Counted from the first letter of the stretch, positions 12,441 through 25,787 are shown. The stretch: 64,000 bases of DNA from Dirofilaria immitis (GCA_024305405.1 JAKNDB010000107.1:4200501-4264500); one strand, 5' to 3'. Numbers and translations: made by a program. The notes: generated by a model not told the origin, from the letters alone.

Positions 12441-15400
12441 ATGACATCTATAATTAAATTGGAGGCCTTGTCAGGTGTGCAAGACGATGGACCATTATGT
12501 TATCTTTACAGGTAACTGATTTTATCAAACTATAGTTAGTATATTGCAATGATGATATTATTAAAGTGCCTATGTTTCAGTACATTATGATTTCATTTTA
12601 GATTTTTTTCCACTGTTTTCAGATCACTCTAATATTTGAGAGAGATATTGCGCTTTTTCATTTTTTTTATATCTTTTGTACTGAGTATAATATTTAATAA
12701 AAATCTTTCGATAAGTAGAATTAAGAACTTAAAATTTTATTATAAAACGAAACCATATGAATAACATGTTATTACTGTGACAATATAAATTGTCGAAAGT
12801 AGCATCAAATAATATACTATTCTGATTAGGAAATCTATAATTGCTTTCCTTTTAATATGATTTTTGCCAAGAATTATCAGTATTTAAATTGATTGATATG
12901 TAATGATCAAATTATTTTCTCTTACACAATAATTATTGAGTATTTCAGCTGGCTTATTTTAGGTTGATCAAGTTTATTTTTATTGGATTGTGGTTGGGAT
13001 GAACGATTTGATATGGCATACATGGAAGCTGTCAAAAGGCGTGTTCCTCTTATCAACGCTGTCTTATTGTCATACGCTGACATACCCCATCTCGGTGCTT
13101 TACCTTATCTTGTCCGGAAATGTGGTCTAAATTGTCCCATTTATGCTACGGTAAGGATGTTTCACATTTATTAATTTATTTCCAGAAATCTTTTGAGTAA
13201 CATACTTCCTTACATTTGGACATTTATCGATTAAATATGAAAATGAATTATTTCATTAATTTGAGCGTGGAACATTTTATAATATTGTTTATCTTCTTGA
13301 TATTTAACCGAAGCCTATAATATTTGCAATTAAACGCATCATTTTTAAGCTATGTTCATAATGTGATGTCTAAACTACTATTTAAATGGATTTTCATCGA
13401 TTTTTTTTCTGTCGCTTAATTCGAACTTTGAATTAATGTTTTTGAATTTTTTTCTTTGTTCTTGAATAGTGCACTTAATATTTTACGATTTTTAAAATAC
13501 CGAATGATTTTTTATACTTAACCTAACTAAAAAGCTTAAAAATTATTTTAAATTGCAGATCCATTTCATTATCACCTGAATGATATTTCTTTCAAAGTAT
13601 AAAATTAATTTACCTAATGATTTTGACAAAATTCAGCCAAAATAATTTGCGTCGAAGTAAATGTTTATCAGGTTCCTGTATATAAAATGGGACAAATGTT
13701 TCTGTATGATTGGGTCAATAGCCATACAAGTGTTGAAGATTTCAACTTATTTAATTTGGACGATATTGACGCAGCATTCGAACGGGTGCAACAAGTGAAA
13801 TATAGTCAAACAGTCTGTTTATTTCGAATTATTAATATTAAATTCTGAATATTTATTGTTATCACTGCCATTATCCAAAATTTAAGCCTGATATGCTTTT
13901 ACTTATATAACTAAAATATGATCATATATTGATTATAATCATATTTAATTAACGTCTTATGGCTTTTTCCGTATTTTCATTGGTTACTTTCATCTTAATT
14001 TTTTCACTGAAATGATGAACGCCTTTTTGGGAAAAAAAGGAAAGAGAGCAAGAGAAAAAAGTAATTGTTCTATTGTTTTCATTGCAATAAAAATGGATAA
14101 AATATAAATGAGCTCATATCAACAAGAAGAAATATTTTAATAACTTTTATCACATTTTTTAGATTTTATTGAAAGGTGATAACGGCCTTCAAATAACGCC
14201 GTTACCAGCTGGACATATGATTGGCGGTGCAATATGGCGAATCACAAAAATGGGTGATGAAGAGATTGTCTATGCAGTTGATTTTAATCACAGAAAAGAG
14301 CGTCATTTAAATGGTTGTACATTCGAAGGTAATTGATGGAAATTTCTTTCCGGCGTCTTGATTCGAAAAACTAATTGATCAATTGTAGGTATTGGGCGAC
14401 CAAATCTGTTGATAACTGATAGTTTTAATGCGCTTTACAATCAACCACGTCGGAAGCAACGAGATGAACAGTTGGTAACCAGGCTTCTGGGGACTGTAAG
14501 AGATGGTGGAGATGTGATGATTGTAATTGATACAGCCGGAAGAGTTTTGGAAATAGCACACTTACTTGATCAATTATGGCATAAGTAAGTTTTGTAACTC
14601 TTTGAGGGAATTTGTTACTTTATAGTTCTGTATACATTCAATTCATCTGATACTTGGAAAAAATTTTTAGAGATTCAGACTGGATAAAAGATAAATTAAT
14701 TTAATTTTTGCTCATTTATATTTCCATTTCCTTCCAAACAGTTTTAACGATGGAGTATTTGCTTTCGTCATTATGAATGAAAGAAAAGGAACTTTAAATT
14801 TCAGAATTTATACTTGTTGGAATTATTCGCTCTTATCGTTATTCATTTGTTTTTGTTTGTAAAATTGTTGATGGAATTATTTCTTCTCATTTCATTGTAA
14901 CAGTTTTGACTTTAAAATAATTAATTAGATGATTGACATAGATGATTTCCTGTCAATCAATTCTTAATAATTCTTCTATTCAAGTGCGGAAGCTGGTTTG
15001 ATGACATATAATTTGGTTATGCTAAGTCATGTCGCTTCATCGGTAGTTGAGTTTGCGAAATCTCAAGTAGAATGGATGTCTGATAAAGTCTTAAAATCAT
15101 TTGAAGTTGGTCGTTACAATCCATTCCAGTTTCGACATGTGCAGCTTTGTCACACTCACATAGATTTGATACGAATACGAAGTCCGAAGATATGTCCAAT
15201 TTTTCCATTTCAATGATTACTATTTTCAAACATTTTGTTTTTCTCTTTAAAAATCTGTTGTTTTCGAAGATTTATCGACCTCTATAAACGCTTAATCATT
15301 ATTTAAAAGCACTGTATATATTTAAAAACAGTAGAGTATATTAAAAATTTAATTCCTAGAAATATTCCAGTTGAATTCGTTGTTTTATGAAATCCTAATC

Positions 15401-18400
15401 TTTTAGGTGGTACTTGTTAGTGGATTAGATATGGAAAGTGGTTTTCCAGAGAGTTGTTTTTAGAGTGGTGTACAGATGTAAAGAATTCTGTCATTGTTAC
15501 TGGTAAGGCTTTCTGATCAAGAAAAATGATGTAGTGTTTCCCACGCTTCGAAATTCTCAATCGGTAAAACATTTAAATTTCAACAAGTGTCGATAGTATT
15601 CATTTTTCAGGGCGCTCTGGTGATCGGACTCTCGGTGCGCGTTTAATACGAATGGCTGAACAAGCAGCAGAAAATCCTAACGGTACCATAAATCGTAATT
15701 TGACTTTAGAAGTAAAACGAAGAATTCGCTTAGAAGGAGTTGAGTTGGAAAATTATCGAGCAAAAAAACGAGCAGAAGAGCGTGAAGCAACTCGAGTTAG
15801 GTAATGATAAATAAATCACTGCAAGTTCGATATTAAAGTTTGTCATATTGCAGTAGTAAGATTTCATAAAACAGTTAATGATCTAACCGTTTAGTAATTA
15901 GTAATTAGATCTTTTTGACAGTTAAACTTTTAGTGGTTCTTATATCAGTATCATCAAAACATATCTTCTCCACGTATTTGAAAGTTTTATCTAGCAGTTG
16001 CAATTATTACTCGGTTTTGCATTACTGATTATCATCGTTGACATGTTGCCGTATACAAGTGAAAGGTACTAAAAATAGGTCGGAATATGAACCTTTTTCT
16101 ATGGATTGTTTTTATTGAAATCAATTGAAATTAAAAGTTCTACATATTCTTGGTATTTCCAGATTAGAAGCATCACGACGAAGTGCTAGATTCGAGCAAG
16201 TCGATTCGTCTGATGATAGTGACGACGATGCTGTCATGGTTGTTCCTGCAACGACTTCCGGTATATTAAATGGCAAAATGATTAATTCAAAACGTAATAT
16301 TACGTCGTCTTTTAGCGCTTCTGCGACGACTTCCACAACTGGTTTGAAATTTTATTGTTTTCTTGGCTTATATGATGAAATTTAGCGATTTATTTTCAAT
16401 AATTTACTATCATGAATTTTTATATATGGATTTCATCTCTATCATTTTCTATCCTAGACAATTAGGACGAAATTGCAAAAAAAGAGCCTTTATATCAAGA
16501 AAATTAACAAAAATTTATCAAAGTATTTATACTTTAGCAACCCAAATTGTTCATTTAACGTTCATCTTCGCTACTGGTATTCCGATAGATTATGAATGTT
16601 CATTAAAATTTATTTTTAAATTTCAATTTGAACAGATCTATCAGCGGCCCAGATAGCGGAACAGAGATCGCATGATATTATGTGGAAATGGGAACAGCAG
16701 CAGAAATCATCATTTTTCAAACAAAGCAAAAAATCATTCCCCATGTTTCCATATATTGAAGAAAAAACTCGAGTATGTTTTTCATTTAATCTTTTCATAG
16801 TGATTTCCATGGATTTAAAATTCTGTCCAATGTAGTTCGATAAACTTTTAGACTTTAAAAATTTGAAGAGACGACTTTTTGTAATCCACACCATTGATTA
16901 GCATTCATTAGTGAATGGTTGATAACAAATAATTACTGTTAAGTGGGATGATTACGGTGAAATCATACGGCCGGAGGAATATATGATCGCGGATACACCT
17001 GTAGTACCGCAGATACCTCCTGAACACAAGGATGGTACTGTTGACGGTTCTTTTGATGGGCAGGTGGTGCCACTTTATGAAGAACGAGAGTGGCCTTCAA
17101 AATGTGTCAGTCAAATTATGAAAATGGAGGTAAGCTTATTCTGGTAATATATAATCTTAGCTTATTTAACTTTCAGATTTCTATTATTCGTCTCTCATCG
17201 TTCCTCTTTGCTTATCATATAATATATTTATCATATGACGAAAAATTGTACAAATGTTCTCTTATTTCAGGATATCTAAGACTTCCATTTTTAATTTATA
17301 TTAGTAGGATATCTAGATTAAAACTCTGTAATATTGTTTGATTCTTAAGTAATAAACAGAATCCAATATGTAGAAAACAGCAAATTTCTAAAAATCATAT
17401 AGAAAAGATAGTTTTTAAGAAAAATATAGTTCTGTAAATAACTATTCTTTCTAATTTTTGTTCGCCTTTCGATTACATTTCGTAATTTCTACTCATTTCC
17501 TATTCTTATTCAGGCTATAACAGCGACAAATTTAGTATGGAAATTATTTTCGCAATTTTTTCATTATGGTAGTTTGAAAATTACTTCTTGATATTCCTCT
17601 AAATTTTTCATGAAGCAGTGAATTTGGTGCTGAATGTTGTAGGTACTTTGCAAAGTGGATTTCATTGATTTCGAAGGACGTAGTGATGGTGAATCGGCGA
17701 AGAAAATTTTATCACAAATAAAACCTAAGCAGCTAATAATTGTTCATGGTTCTTCAGCGGCTACTCGACATCTTGCACAATATGCTCAGCAGAATGGCAT
17801 TGTTCAAGTGGGCAATTTAGAATCGCTTTTTTTTGGAAGTCAAATGTGACTAGTTACTAAATCAGTTAGCTATAAATATTATGTGTCATTTAGCGATAAT
17901 GTGTAGAACACTGGCCTGCGTGGATTTCACGAAAGAAGTTTGCGCTTGTTAGATTAGCTTTTTATTTATTCTAATTTTCGATTGCAATGGTTTGAAATAT
18001 CTCTATGCATAGCTGATAATCTATTGAATAAGTGAGTAAAAATTAATTGATCTGTATAACGCGAGTTCATTTAGTTCTTCTGCAGGGTAAAATATTCACA
18101 CCACGATTGGGTGAATTCGTTGATGCAACTATTGAATCGCACATCTATCAAGTAACATTGAGTGATGCCGTTATGTCATCATTGATTTTTCAAACAGTTA
18201 ATGTTTTAAATCTTTGTTCGTCTTTTGTTACAACTTGATGATTTCAATTCTATTTTGGTCAGTAATAGTTTCGACTTGGAAAAAAAGAATAGTGTAATTT
18301 CAAAACACAAACGAGTCAGTAGGAGGCGTGATTTTTCTGTTAACAAGAAAAATAGATTATGCATTTTAACATGATAATGTTTTAATTTTCTAGAGATTTT

Positions 18401-19190
18401 TAATATTTCATGATATAGGTAAAAGATGCCGAGTTAAGTTGGCTAGATGCTCGAATAGTAAGAAGGAAAACCGTAACACCGGGACAGACACAAAATGGGG
18501 CGAAGAGAATTCAGAAACAAATGGAATTAAGGAAGAAGTAGAAGAAATGGAACAGGATGGTGAGCAAGTCGAAGGTAAACAGCTTGAGCAATTTGAAAGT
18601 TGCATCTGCAGATACATTTTGTCTTGAACCAGTGCTTTCCGCCAATATCCCTCCACATCAGGTCTGTTTTAGTTTTTATATATTTTTAATGAGACATATG
18701 TGAAACAGAGAAAGTCCACATTGTTTTGTATGATCTAAGCTTAGAGCTAATTTATGAAGAATTTTTTTCCTGAGAAATATTATTTTGAATGTTTTGGAAT
18801 CTATAGGATTTATGATTAACTAAGGTATTCCAGCCAATGGAATGATAGAGTGATAGTTGTTGAAGCTTCTGCGGAAATCTACATGAGGAAATGTTGCAGT
18901 AATGCTGTTCGAAAGGCATGTTTAAATGAATAAGTAAAATAAATAAAACAATCAAATTAAATGTTTTTTCATTTTAGGCAGTATTTGTCAATGATCCAAA
19001 ACTTTCCGATGTGAAGCAGTTATTGGCTTCGAATGGTTTCCGAGCCGAATTCAGCTCCGGTGTATTGTATATAAATAATATTGTAAGCATTCGACGTAAT
19101 GAAGCTGGCCGCTTTCACGTTGAAGGCTGTGCGTGTGAAGATTATTACAAAATAAGGGATATTGTTTATGCACAATTTGCAGTTGTTTAG
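12441..19190 (+). CDS. CPSF2: Cleavage and polyadenylation specificity factor 100 kDa subunit
   Basis: CPSF-100 is the inactive metallo-beta-lactamase/beta-CASP partner of CPSF-73 in pre-mRNA 3' end processing. Exons: 12441-12511, 12963-13150, 13672-13812, 14163-14328, 14389-14584, 14985-15189, 15407-15502, 15611-15800, 16163-16341, 16636-16772, 16944-17129, 17643-17807, 18086-18196, 18419-18661, 18978-19190 (TAG). Family segments: [68 protein letters not shown] [48 protein letters not shown] and the C-terminus [15 protein letters not shown]. The HxHxDH metal site of CPSF-73 is replaced (SYADIPHLG), as in other CPSF-100 proteins. Single-base losses are needed to explain breaks at about 12507, 12979 and 15457; the acidic linker in exon 14 is also out of frame. 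Intron 6 starts with AT, not GT. Confidence 0.96.
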
Positions 19191-20350
19191 TCTGAAATTT
19201 CTCTTAATTGTTGATCTCATGTTGCCTTTTTTATCGGGTTTGCAAAAAGATAGTTTTGAAGTCGAGATGGTGGGAAAGTTTTCATCCAAAAATAAAAAAA
19301 TATATGTATAAGCTTAAAAATATTTTAATTTATAATAGCGTAGGAGATATTGTATATTTGTCATATTTTTCAAAAGTAAAGGAATATATATTATTAAATA
19401 GTGAGCTTGGATAATGCGAAATATCGAACTCGTAATGGTATTTGAGATACTGTATAATTATAATTTATCTTGAATTATTAGAGCTAAGTTCTGAAAGAAA
19501 AGAGTGCTGATGTATCGAAAATATGGCTCAAATTCACTAACACTTAAACTAAGCTGATGAAAATATTTAATTATATTTCTGTGTTATTGGACAATAAGCT
19601 CACACATTTACTCATCTAAATTAAAATATTTCGGTTCATTAACCATTTTATTATCCTTAAATGCTAATTTGAAATCGTAACATGAATGCAGGAAGTAATA
19701 TAAGTGACTTTTATATCTGGTGAAATGAAATGATCCTTTGATAGCTGGAACTCGAAGGAATTTTTCATTCGGGCATTTAGTATTGTTTCGAATTTCATTG
19801 GAAGAAAAAATAAATGGAATCCATCAATGTTTAGACAATAAGAAATTCATAGCATCATAAAAAGTATCTAATGTTGAGTGAAATCTCTTTTCTTCCCGGG
19901 GTTTCTTCAACATGAAATAGCGGAAAATATATAAAACTTTTTCAGTTTTTTTCCATGCTCATTAAATAATATTGAAATGTTTCGTTATGATATGCTAATT
20001 TTTGATTAATGTATTTGTATATATTTCAGTCACTGTTTATAATATGACTGAATATTCTGATTTGTTGAAATGGTTGTTCTGTTTGATTTTTATAGATTTC
20101 TAATTGTTGTTAGTTTATTTTTCCATATATTTTATTTGAGATCATTTGCTAAATTTTGCAATTTTTATTATTAACGAAGTTATTAGAGATTATAAAATTT
20201 TTTTGCTAAATAAAGCGTAAAATTGATTTATTTAGGAGAAGTCTAACGTTTCTCATCCTAATAATTATATAAGAGAAAATACAATATTTAATATATTTAA
20301 TTTTCAAATTTAAAATAAAGAAAAGATTAAAGGTTATCGTTGTCGGTGAT
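19191..20350. other. CPSF2 3' region and spacer to the Ly6-like gene
   Basis: AATAAA at 19291-19296, about 100 bases after the CPSF2 stop, is a plausible polyadenylation signal. The rest is AT-rich. A short open stretch with a hydrophobic core (LLKWLFCLIFIDF) at about 20043-20099 could be a signal-peptide exon of the next gene, but this is not demonstrated. Confidence 0.45.
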
Positions 20351-21075
20351 ATGATAGAGCGAACAATTAGTCTTTTGTGCTATTCAAATTTTTTCAAACA
20401 ACAATACGAAGAATGTAATACAGGGGATTATTGCTTTTCCTGGAAGATTATTCAATGCTTAATCCAACTGATACACAAAATCATACGCGAGGTTGTGAAC
20501 GAAAAGGTCACTGTAAGGTAATTGATCAAAATGATAAATTCTACTGTACTAGAAATTAAGTAGGAAAACTTCATAAATAGACATATTTACTGTAAGAAAA
20601 CGTATATATATTTAATAATGGAAATATCATCCTATTGCTTTTTCTTTTTTGTTTTTTATTTCATTCATTAACAATTCTTTATTTATTTTCAATTTAAAAT
20701 TTGAATAAAAACTTAAAACATTTGTTTTTAAATTTGAAATTTTTTTATGAAAAATTCAAATTTTGATGAAATATCAAAAGTGAACAGAAAGAAAAAGAAA
20801 AGTTTTCATTTAATTAATGTATTTCGTTAAATTTAATGGATTTTTAGACATTGATTGAAAATTTGAATGGCAGAATTATGATGAAATATGGTTTAAGACA
20901 TAAATGTGGAACTTTCATGATAACTGATAGGTCATATTCGGATTTATGTTGTTGCAATTATGATTGGTGTAATAAGTTAAAGGTTAATGAATTGCCAATA
21001 ATAACGATGGATGACAAAAATGGATGTCAAAATTTGAAAAAGAAGAGGGAAGAAGTAAATATTGCAACTTTGTAA
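20351..21075 (+). CDS. Small cysteine-rich extracellular protein, Ly6/activin-receptor ectodomain-like
   Basis: Not a named gene that I recognise. Two exons are visible: about 20351-20517 and 20848-21075 (TAA). Exon 1 gives LLCYSNFFKQQYEECNTG then DYCFSWK, and after one added base (AA to AAA near 20440) continues to TRGCERKGHCK; the donor is AAG|GTAATT. Exon 2 follows in phase after TTTTTAG and gives HKCGTFMITDRSYSDLCCCN, then YDWCNKL. The CY...C..YCF...GC...C...C...LCCC.xD.CN spacing matches the three-finger fold of Ly6/uPAR and TGF-beta receptor ectodomains, ending in the typical CCxxDxCN signature. The C-terminal tail is lysine-rich, with no clear membrane anchor. A signal peptide must come from an upstream exon not securely located. 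Fold family fairly sure; function unknown. Confidence 0.7.
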
Positions 21076-21457
21076 TTAAATCATTTAATTGTAAATAATT
21101 TATGATTGAAATTTTTTAAATTTCTTTTATATGAAATATTTCTTTTTCTTTTTTTCCGCTTTACTTTCTATATAATCAATTTCTGAATTTAACACTTTTT
21201 GTTTTTAATTCGATTTATTGCATAAATTATTATTATATTATTCTTTTTCTAACAAACATTTTATCACAAATGTAAAAAATGATATTATTATAATTGTTGT
21301 ATAGTAGAATTTTGTAGGAAATGCAATAAATTCTATCTTATCGATAATTTTCAACAGCTCCTCAAAATTTGATTTAAAAAAAGAATTGAAAATAAATATT
21401 TAAAGTAAATTTATTTAATGAAATGAATAAAAATTGAGAAGGCAAAAAGAAAGATAA

Positions 21458-21482
21458 AGAGAGAGAGAGAGAGATAAAGAGA

Positions 21483-21516
<34 letters not shown>
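21458..21516. repeat. (GA)n microsatellite
   Basis: Purine dinucleotide run with occasional T interruptions (GATA, TAAA). Confidence 0.9.
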
Positions 21517-21709
21517 ACGAGAAAGGAAAATTCATTGTTTTTTCGCTTCGTTTGTTCATTTATTATTCAAAATATCTTTTGTCGCTCTTTCCTTTTTTTG
21601 TCTTTCTTCTTTTGCGGTACCTTTCAGGATATGTTTGTTGTTGATCAAATATGGAAGATTTTTCTAACAATTAGTATGATTGCGTAATTAGTACTACTTG
21701 CATATACCT

Positions 21710-21798
21710 ATTTATTCATCTCTCTATTGATCTATCCATCTATCTATTGATCTATCCATCTATCTATCTTATATATATATATATATATATAGATAGAT

Positions 21799-21856
<58 letters not shown>
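21710..21856. repeat. Compound (ATCT)n/(TA)n microsatellite
   Basis: Imperfect TCTA/TCCA tetranucleotides lead into two long TA runs separated by AGATAGATGG. Confidence 0.9.
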
Positions 21857-21859
<3 letters not shown>

Positions 21860-22063
21860 TTGATTGTTGATGAATATCATTGTGAGAAGCGACAAAGGTC
21901 AAAAATTCTATATTTTATTTTACATTTATACAAATGCAATGAGAAGAAAGGTTTACCGATTTATTAGAAAATTTATAATGACGGAGTAATTAGACAATAA
22001 GTCTTGACACATTACAAATTATATGTTTCATCTTATAATATCAACCTATTACATTTTATCATA

Positions 22064-22320
22064 TATCAATCGGTAATATCTTCCCATTATTTTACATCAT
22101 TTCATATATCTTCCTATAATACTAACTATCATTTTGTAATATCATTCTATTATTTTACATTATCACACGTATTTCCTATGATACCATGTATCATTCAATG
22201 ATATTCATTTATTATTTTATATTATCGTATGTATTTCCTACGATACTATATATCATTATGTAATGCTCATATATATCATCCTGTAATATCCCATATCATT
22301 CTATATCATTTACATATTAT
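22064..22320. repeat. Diverged tandem repeat, about 62 bp period
   Basis: TATCATT/TATCAAT-anchored units begin at 22064, 22127, 22189 and 22250, each with a TTATTTTA core and (in two copies) TATTTCCTAYGATAC. Copies differ at many positions. Confidence 0.65.
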
Positions 22321-22546
22321 TCTGTCATTAATAAGTGATAAAGTGAAAACCGATAAGTTAATAAATTAATTTATCTAATCTAACTTTTATTTCTTATTTT
22401 TATCTAATTCTATTCTTGCTCGAGTTTTGCTATTTTCTTATAAATTTGAAAATATTTATGATTTAAATTTTTAATTAATTTCATAATATGTCATTATTTA
22501 TTATTCATTGTTATTTTATATTCAAATATTATCAATATATTTCATC

Positions 22547-22596
22547 GAAATCAAAATTCGAAATCAAATTTCAATTTGACTTCGAATTTTGATTTC
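22547..22596. repeat. Perfect 16 bp inverted repeat (hairpin)
   Basis: GAAATCAAAATTCGAA at 22547-22562 is repeated in reverse complement at 22581-22596, with an 18-base loop. Confidence 0.9.
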
Positions 22597-23879
22597 TCCC
22601 TACAGGAAGGTTAATTCAGTTGATTAATAATTATATATCTAAATTAAAGAAACCCTTCTTATAGGTCATGTTAGTACTAAATCTTAGATTAGAAATATGC
22701 AAATGTCATATTCATATTAATTAAGGAATTGCTAAATGTTAAATCACATAATTACTGCAAATCATAGGTTTAATCTTACTAGTATTCTTCCAGTGTCAAT
22801 TGTTAATTTGAAAGATTTCAAATCTTTCCTTTTTAATTTTACTTCAAAAATTTTTAATTTTTATATAAATAATTGTATAATCAAATTTAATTTTAAAAAC
22901 TGCATAAACACATTTCCCATTCTTTTATAATAAGACTTAATTATTCAAAAATAATATAATATTTATCGTATAATTAGGATATTATTATTATTATTTTGGG
23001 TTATTCATCTTTTCTTCTTACAGAAATGTTCTCAATCATTTTCTCTTTCTTCTCATACTTCTCAATCTATAATTCATTTTAAATAACTATTATTATTTTA
23101 AGTGATTTTCTAATCTAAAGTTCAAGTCATTCTCTTAATATTCTTATAAATTATTTTCTCATCCAAAGTTCAATTCATTTTCTTTAATTTATAATTAATT
23201 AGATTTATTTAATTTATTTCAATAAATTCGAAAAAAATATATGAAAGCAAATTGTATTCATTATCACATAAAATAAAATGAATTGATAATTTATGTGAGC
23301 AATTAATTTCATTTTTGTCAAAAGTTCTAATTTTCTTGACAAAAAAAAATTTTTTCTCGAAGTGTAAAGTGTTGCAAAAATCAATGAAAAAGACATCATT
23401 TGTTATCTTGTGTATTTCAATTATTTAATTGTTAAATTTAATTATCAATTATTCTATCAATATCTTGTACTCGTATGGAGTTATTATCATGAATTATATT
23501 TATAATTAGTAATAATAAACGGCTACTGCCACTACTATTATCATTGTTACAACTACTGCTGTTATTAAAATAGAAATTTTGCATTATTTTCAGTTTATCA
23601 TCAAATAAAATGATTTAAATGGATGATCATCATTTTTTGATTAAAATAATTAGATTTTTTAAAACGATAATTTTTATTTTTTGATAATAACTGTTATCAT
23701 CTATTGATTTTCTTCTCATTAAAACTTATTTTTTAATTTATTCATTAATGAGAAAAAATTAATTTTCATTGATATCTTTCATAACAAACGTTCTTTTCTT
23801 ATTTTTTCTTTTCTTTTATTAATTTCCGTTCAAACAAAAATGAAATAAATTAAAATAAAAAAAGGAAAAGGCAACAAAA

Positions 23880-23881
23880 TG

Positions 23882-23913
<32 letters not shown>

Positions 23914-23940
23914 AACAACAACAACAACAACAACAACGAT
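23880..23940. repeat. (CAA)n microsatellite
   Basis: ACAACAACA run with two ATA interruptions; non-coding context. Confidence 0.9.
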
Positions 23941-24736
23941 AACAATATGTTTATATTTTCAGCATGCATGCATCATTGAAATGAGTAGAAGATTTTAAGA
24001 AAAAATGAAAAAATTTTTTTATCTTTCAAATTTTTTACTATTTCTCTCTTCGATTTATTATCATTTAATTATCTCTTCGATTTATTATCATTAAATTGAT
24101 TACTTAAATAGATAATTACTTTTTAATTAATATTTCCAATTTATTTTAACGATGACATTTATACATATTTTTATTTATTTCTCTTGCTCATTTTTTATCT
24201 AATTAATCATCATTGATTAGTTTTGTCCTTCATACATTTTATTTCGAATAGAAATGAAAAAAAGATATATTTATATTTCAAAATATAACAGATTAAATAA
24301 AAGATATATATATATAATTATAGGAAAATGTGTGTATAATTAAAAAGAAAAAGATTACAGGTGATAGATAGCAAAGAAAAGATAAATATAATTTATACTT
24401 TTTTTTTATTTTCTTTTTAAATATAGCCTTATTTCCTTTTTATTTGTTAATTTAATCATCGTATTCATCACTAATTGCTAATTGTTTTTAATGATATATG
24501 ATATAGTATGATATGGTGATAATTCTTATCCCAAATATCAGATGAGAAGATTATGGGGAGAGAAAAGATAGGTTAAATTTGATAAATGGAAAGGTGAAGG
24601 TAGAAGAAGGGGAGGAAAGTTTGAGGGATCTTTCTAATTAAAGGAAAACATTTGTCATCCTTTTGTCATTGTCACTTTTTCTTCTTCCTTTCTTCCCTTT
24701 GTAAAAAAAAAATGAACAATTGTTTGTAGATGAATG

Positions 24737-24792
24737 GAAGAGAGAAAGAGAGAGAGAGGTAGAGAGAGAGAGAAAGGGAGAGAGAGAGAGAT
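24737..24792. repeat. (GA)n microsatellite
   Basis: Interrupted GAGAGA purine tract. Confidence 0.85.
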
Positions 24793-25787
24793 AGAAATGA
24801 TACATGAAACAATGATGAGTAAGTAATATATTAATTCTCTTTTGCATATTTGAACAATAAAAAGATATGGGTAGCAGATGAGATGAGAGAAATTCCCATC
24901 TTATTGTTTCCGTCGAACAATAAGAAGAAAGCTTTTGATGTTTGGGTAAATTAAGCAGTATTCTCTGGTATTACTTCTTTCCATTTGATTTCCTCTTCGA
25001 AATGTGAATCGCTTGTTGATTTGTTATTGATCGATTTATGTTTTATCCATAAATTATTGCCTATATATTTATCACTGTTGTTATTGTTGTTTATTAACTT
25101 TTGAATGTGATTTTTAAATATAGACTATTCATGTTATTGTTGATCGATTGTGATTTGCTCTGTAATGCTCTGTAAAATATGAATTATTATCAATTTGATC
25201 TTTGAATGTGAACTGTTGTTGTTGTTGTTGTTATTTATTGTTGATTACAATTCAATTTGATCGTTAGACGTAAATCGTTTGTTATCAACGATCAGTTTAG
25301 TCATTAAATGTGAATTATTGTTGTTTGCTTGATTTTGAGATGATCTTTAAATTCATGAAGAAAGTATTGTCTTTGAAGAATTTCAAAAGGGTCATTAAAT
25401 ATGAATTGTTGCCGTTTGTCGGTTTGTATCTTTAAATTTAAATTATTAGTTTTATTATTATCAATAATTGATTTTAATTATTGAATAGCGTATGTTATTC
25501 ATTTTCGAATAAGTAAATCGTAAAAATCAATATTTAGATTATTAATTATAAGTTTTTGATATTAAAAATATTTGATATAATTAACAAAGTTAACATACAT
25601 TAATTATCCTCCTATTAATATTTATTTATATGAAAGTAAACATCAACAGTCCTTATTTATATTTCCTTTTTCTTTTTTTTTTGACTAAAATTATGGGCTG
25701 TGGAAGAGGAATGAAAACAAACCCATGTGTACATTTGAAATTTCAATTAGTTTCAACTTTAATGAATTCATTAGCCCATTCATTTCT

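Noticed and set aside
14379..14561. Minus-strand ORF antisense to CPSF2 exon 5
   Set aside because: Shadow of the conserved plus-strand exon.
16363..16656. 97-residue ORF between CPSF2 exons
   Set aside because: Lies in intron 9 of CPSF2, not supported by homology; CPSF2 exon 10 starts inside it in another frame.
24..20517. Interpretation of broken exons as pseudogenes
   Set aside because: Splice sites, phases and protein conservation are intact apart from one-base losses in runs, in several unrelated essential genes.
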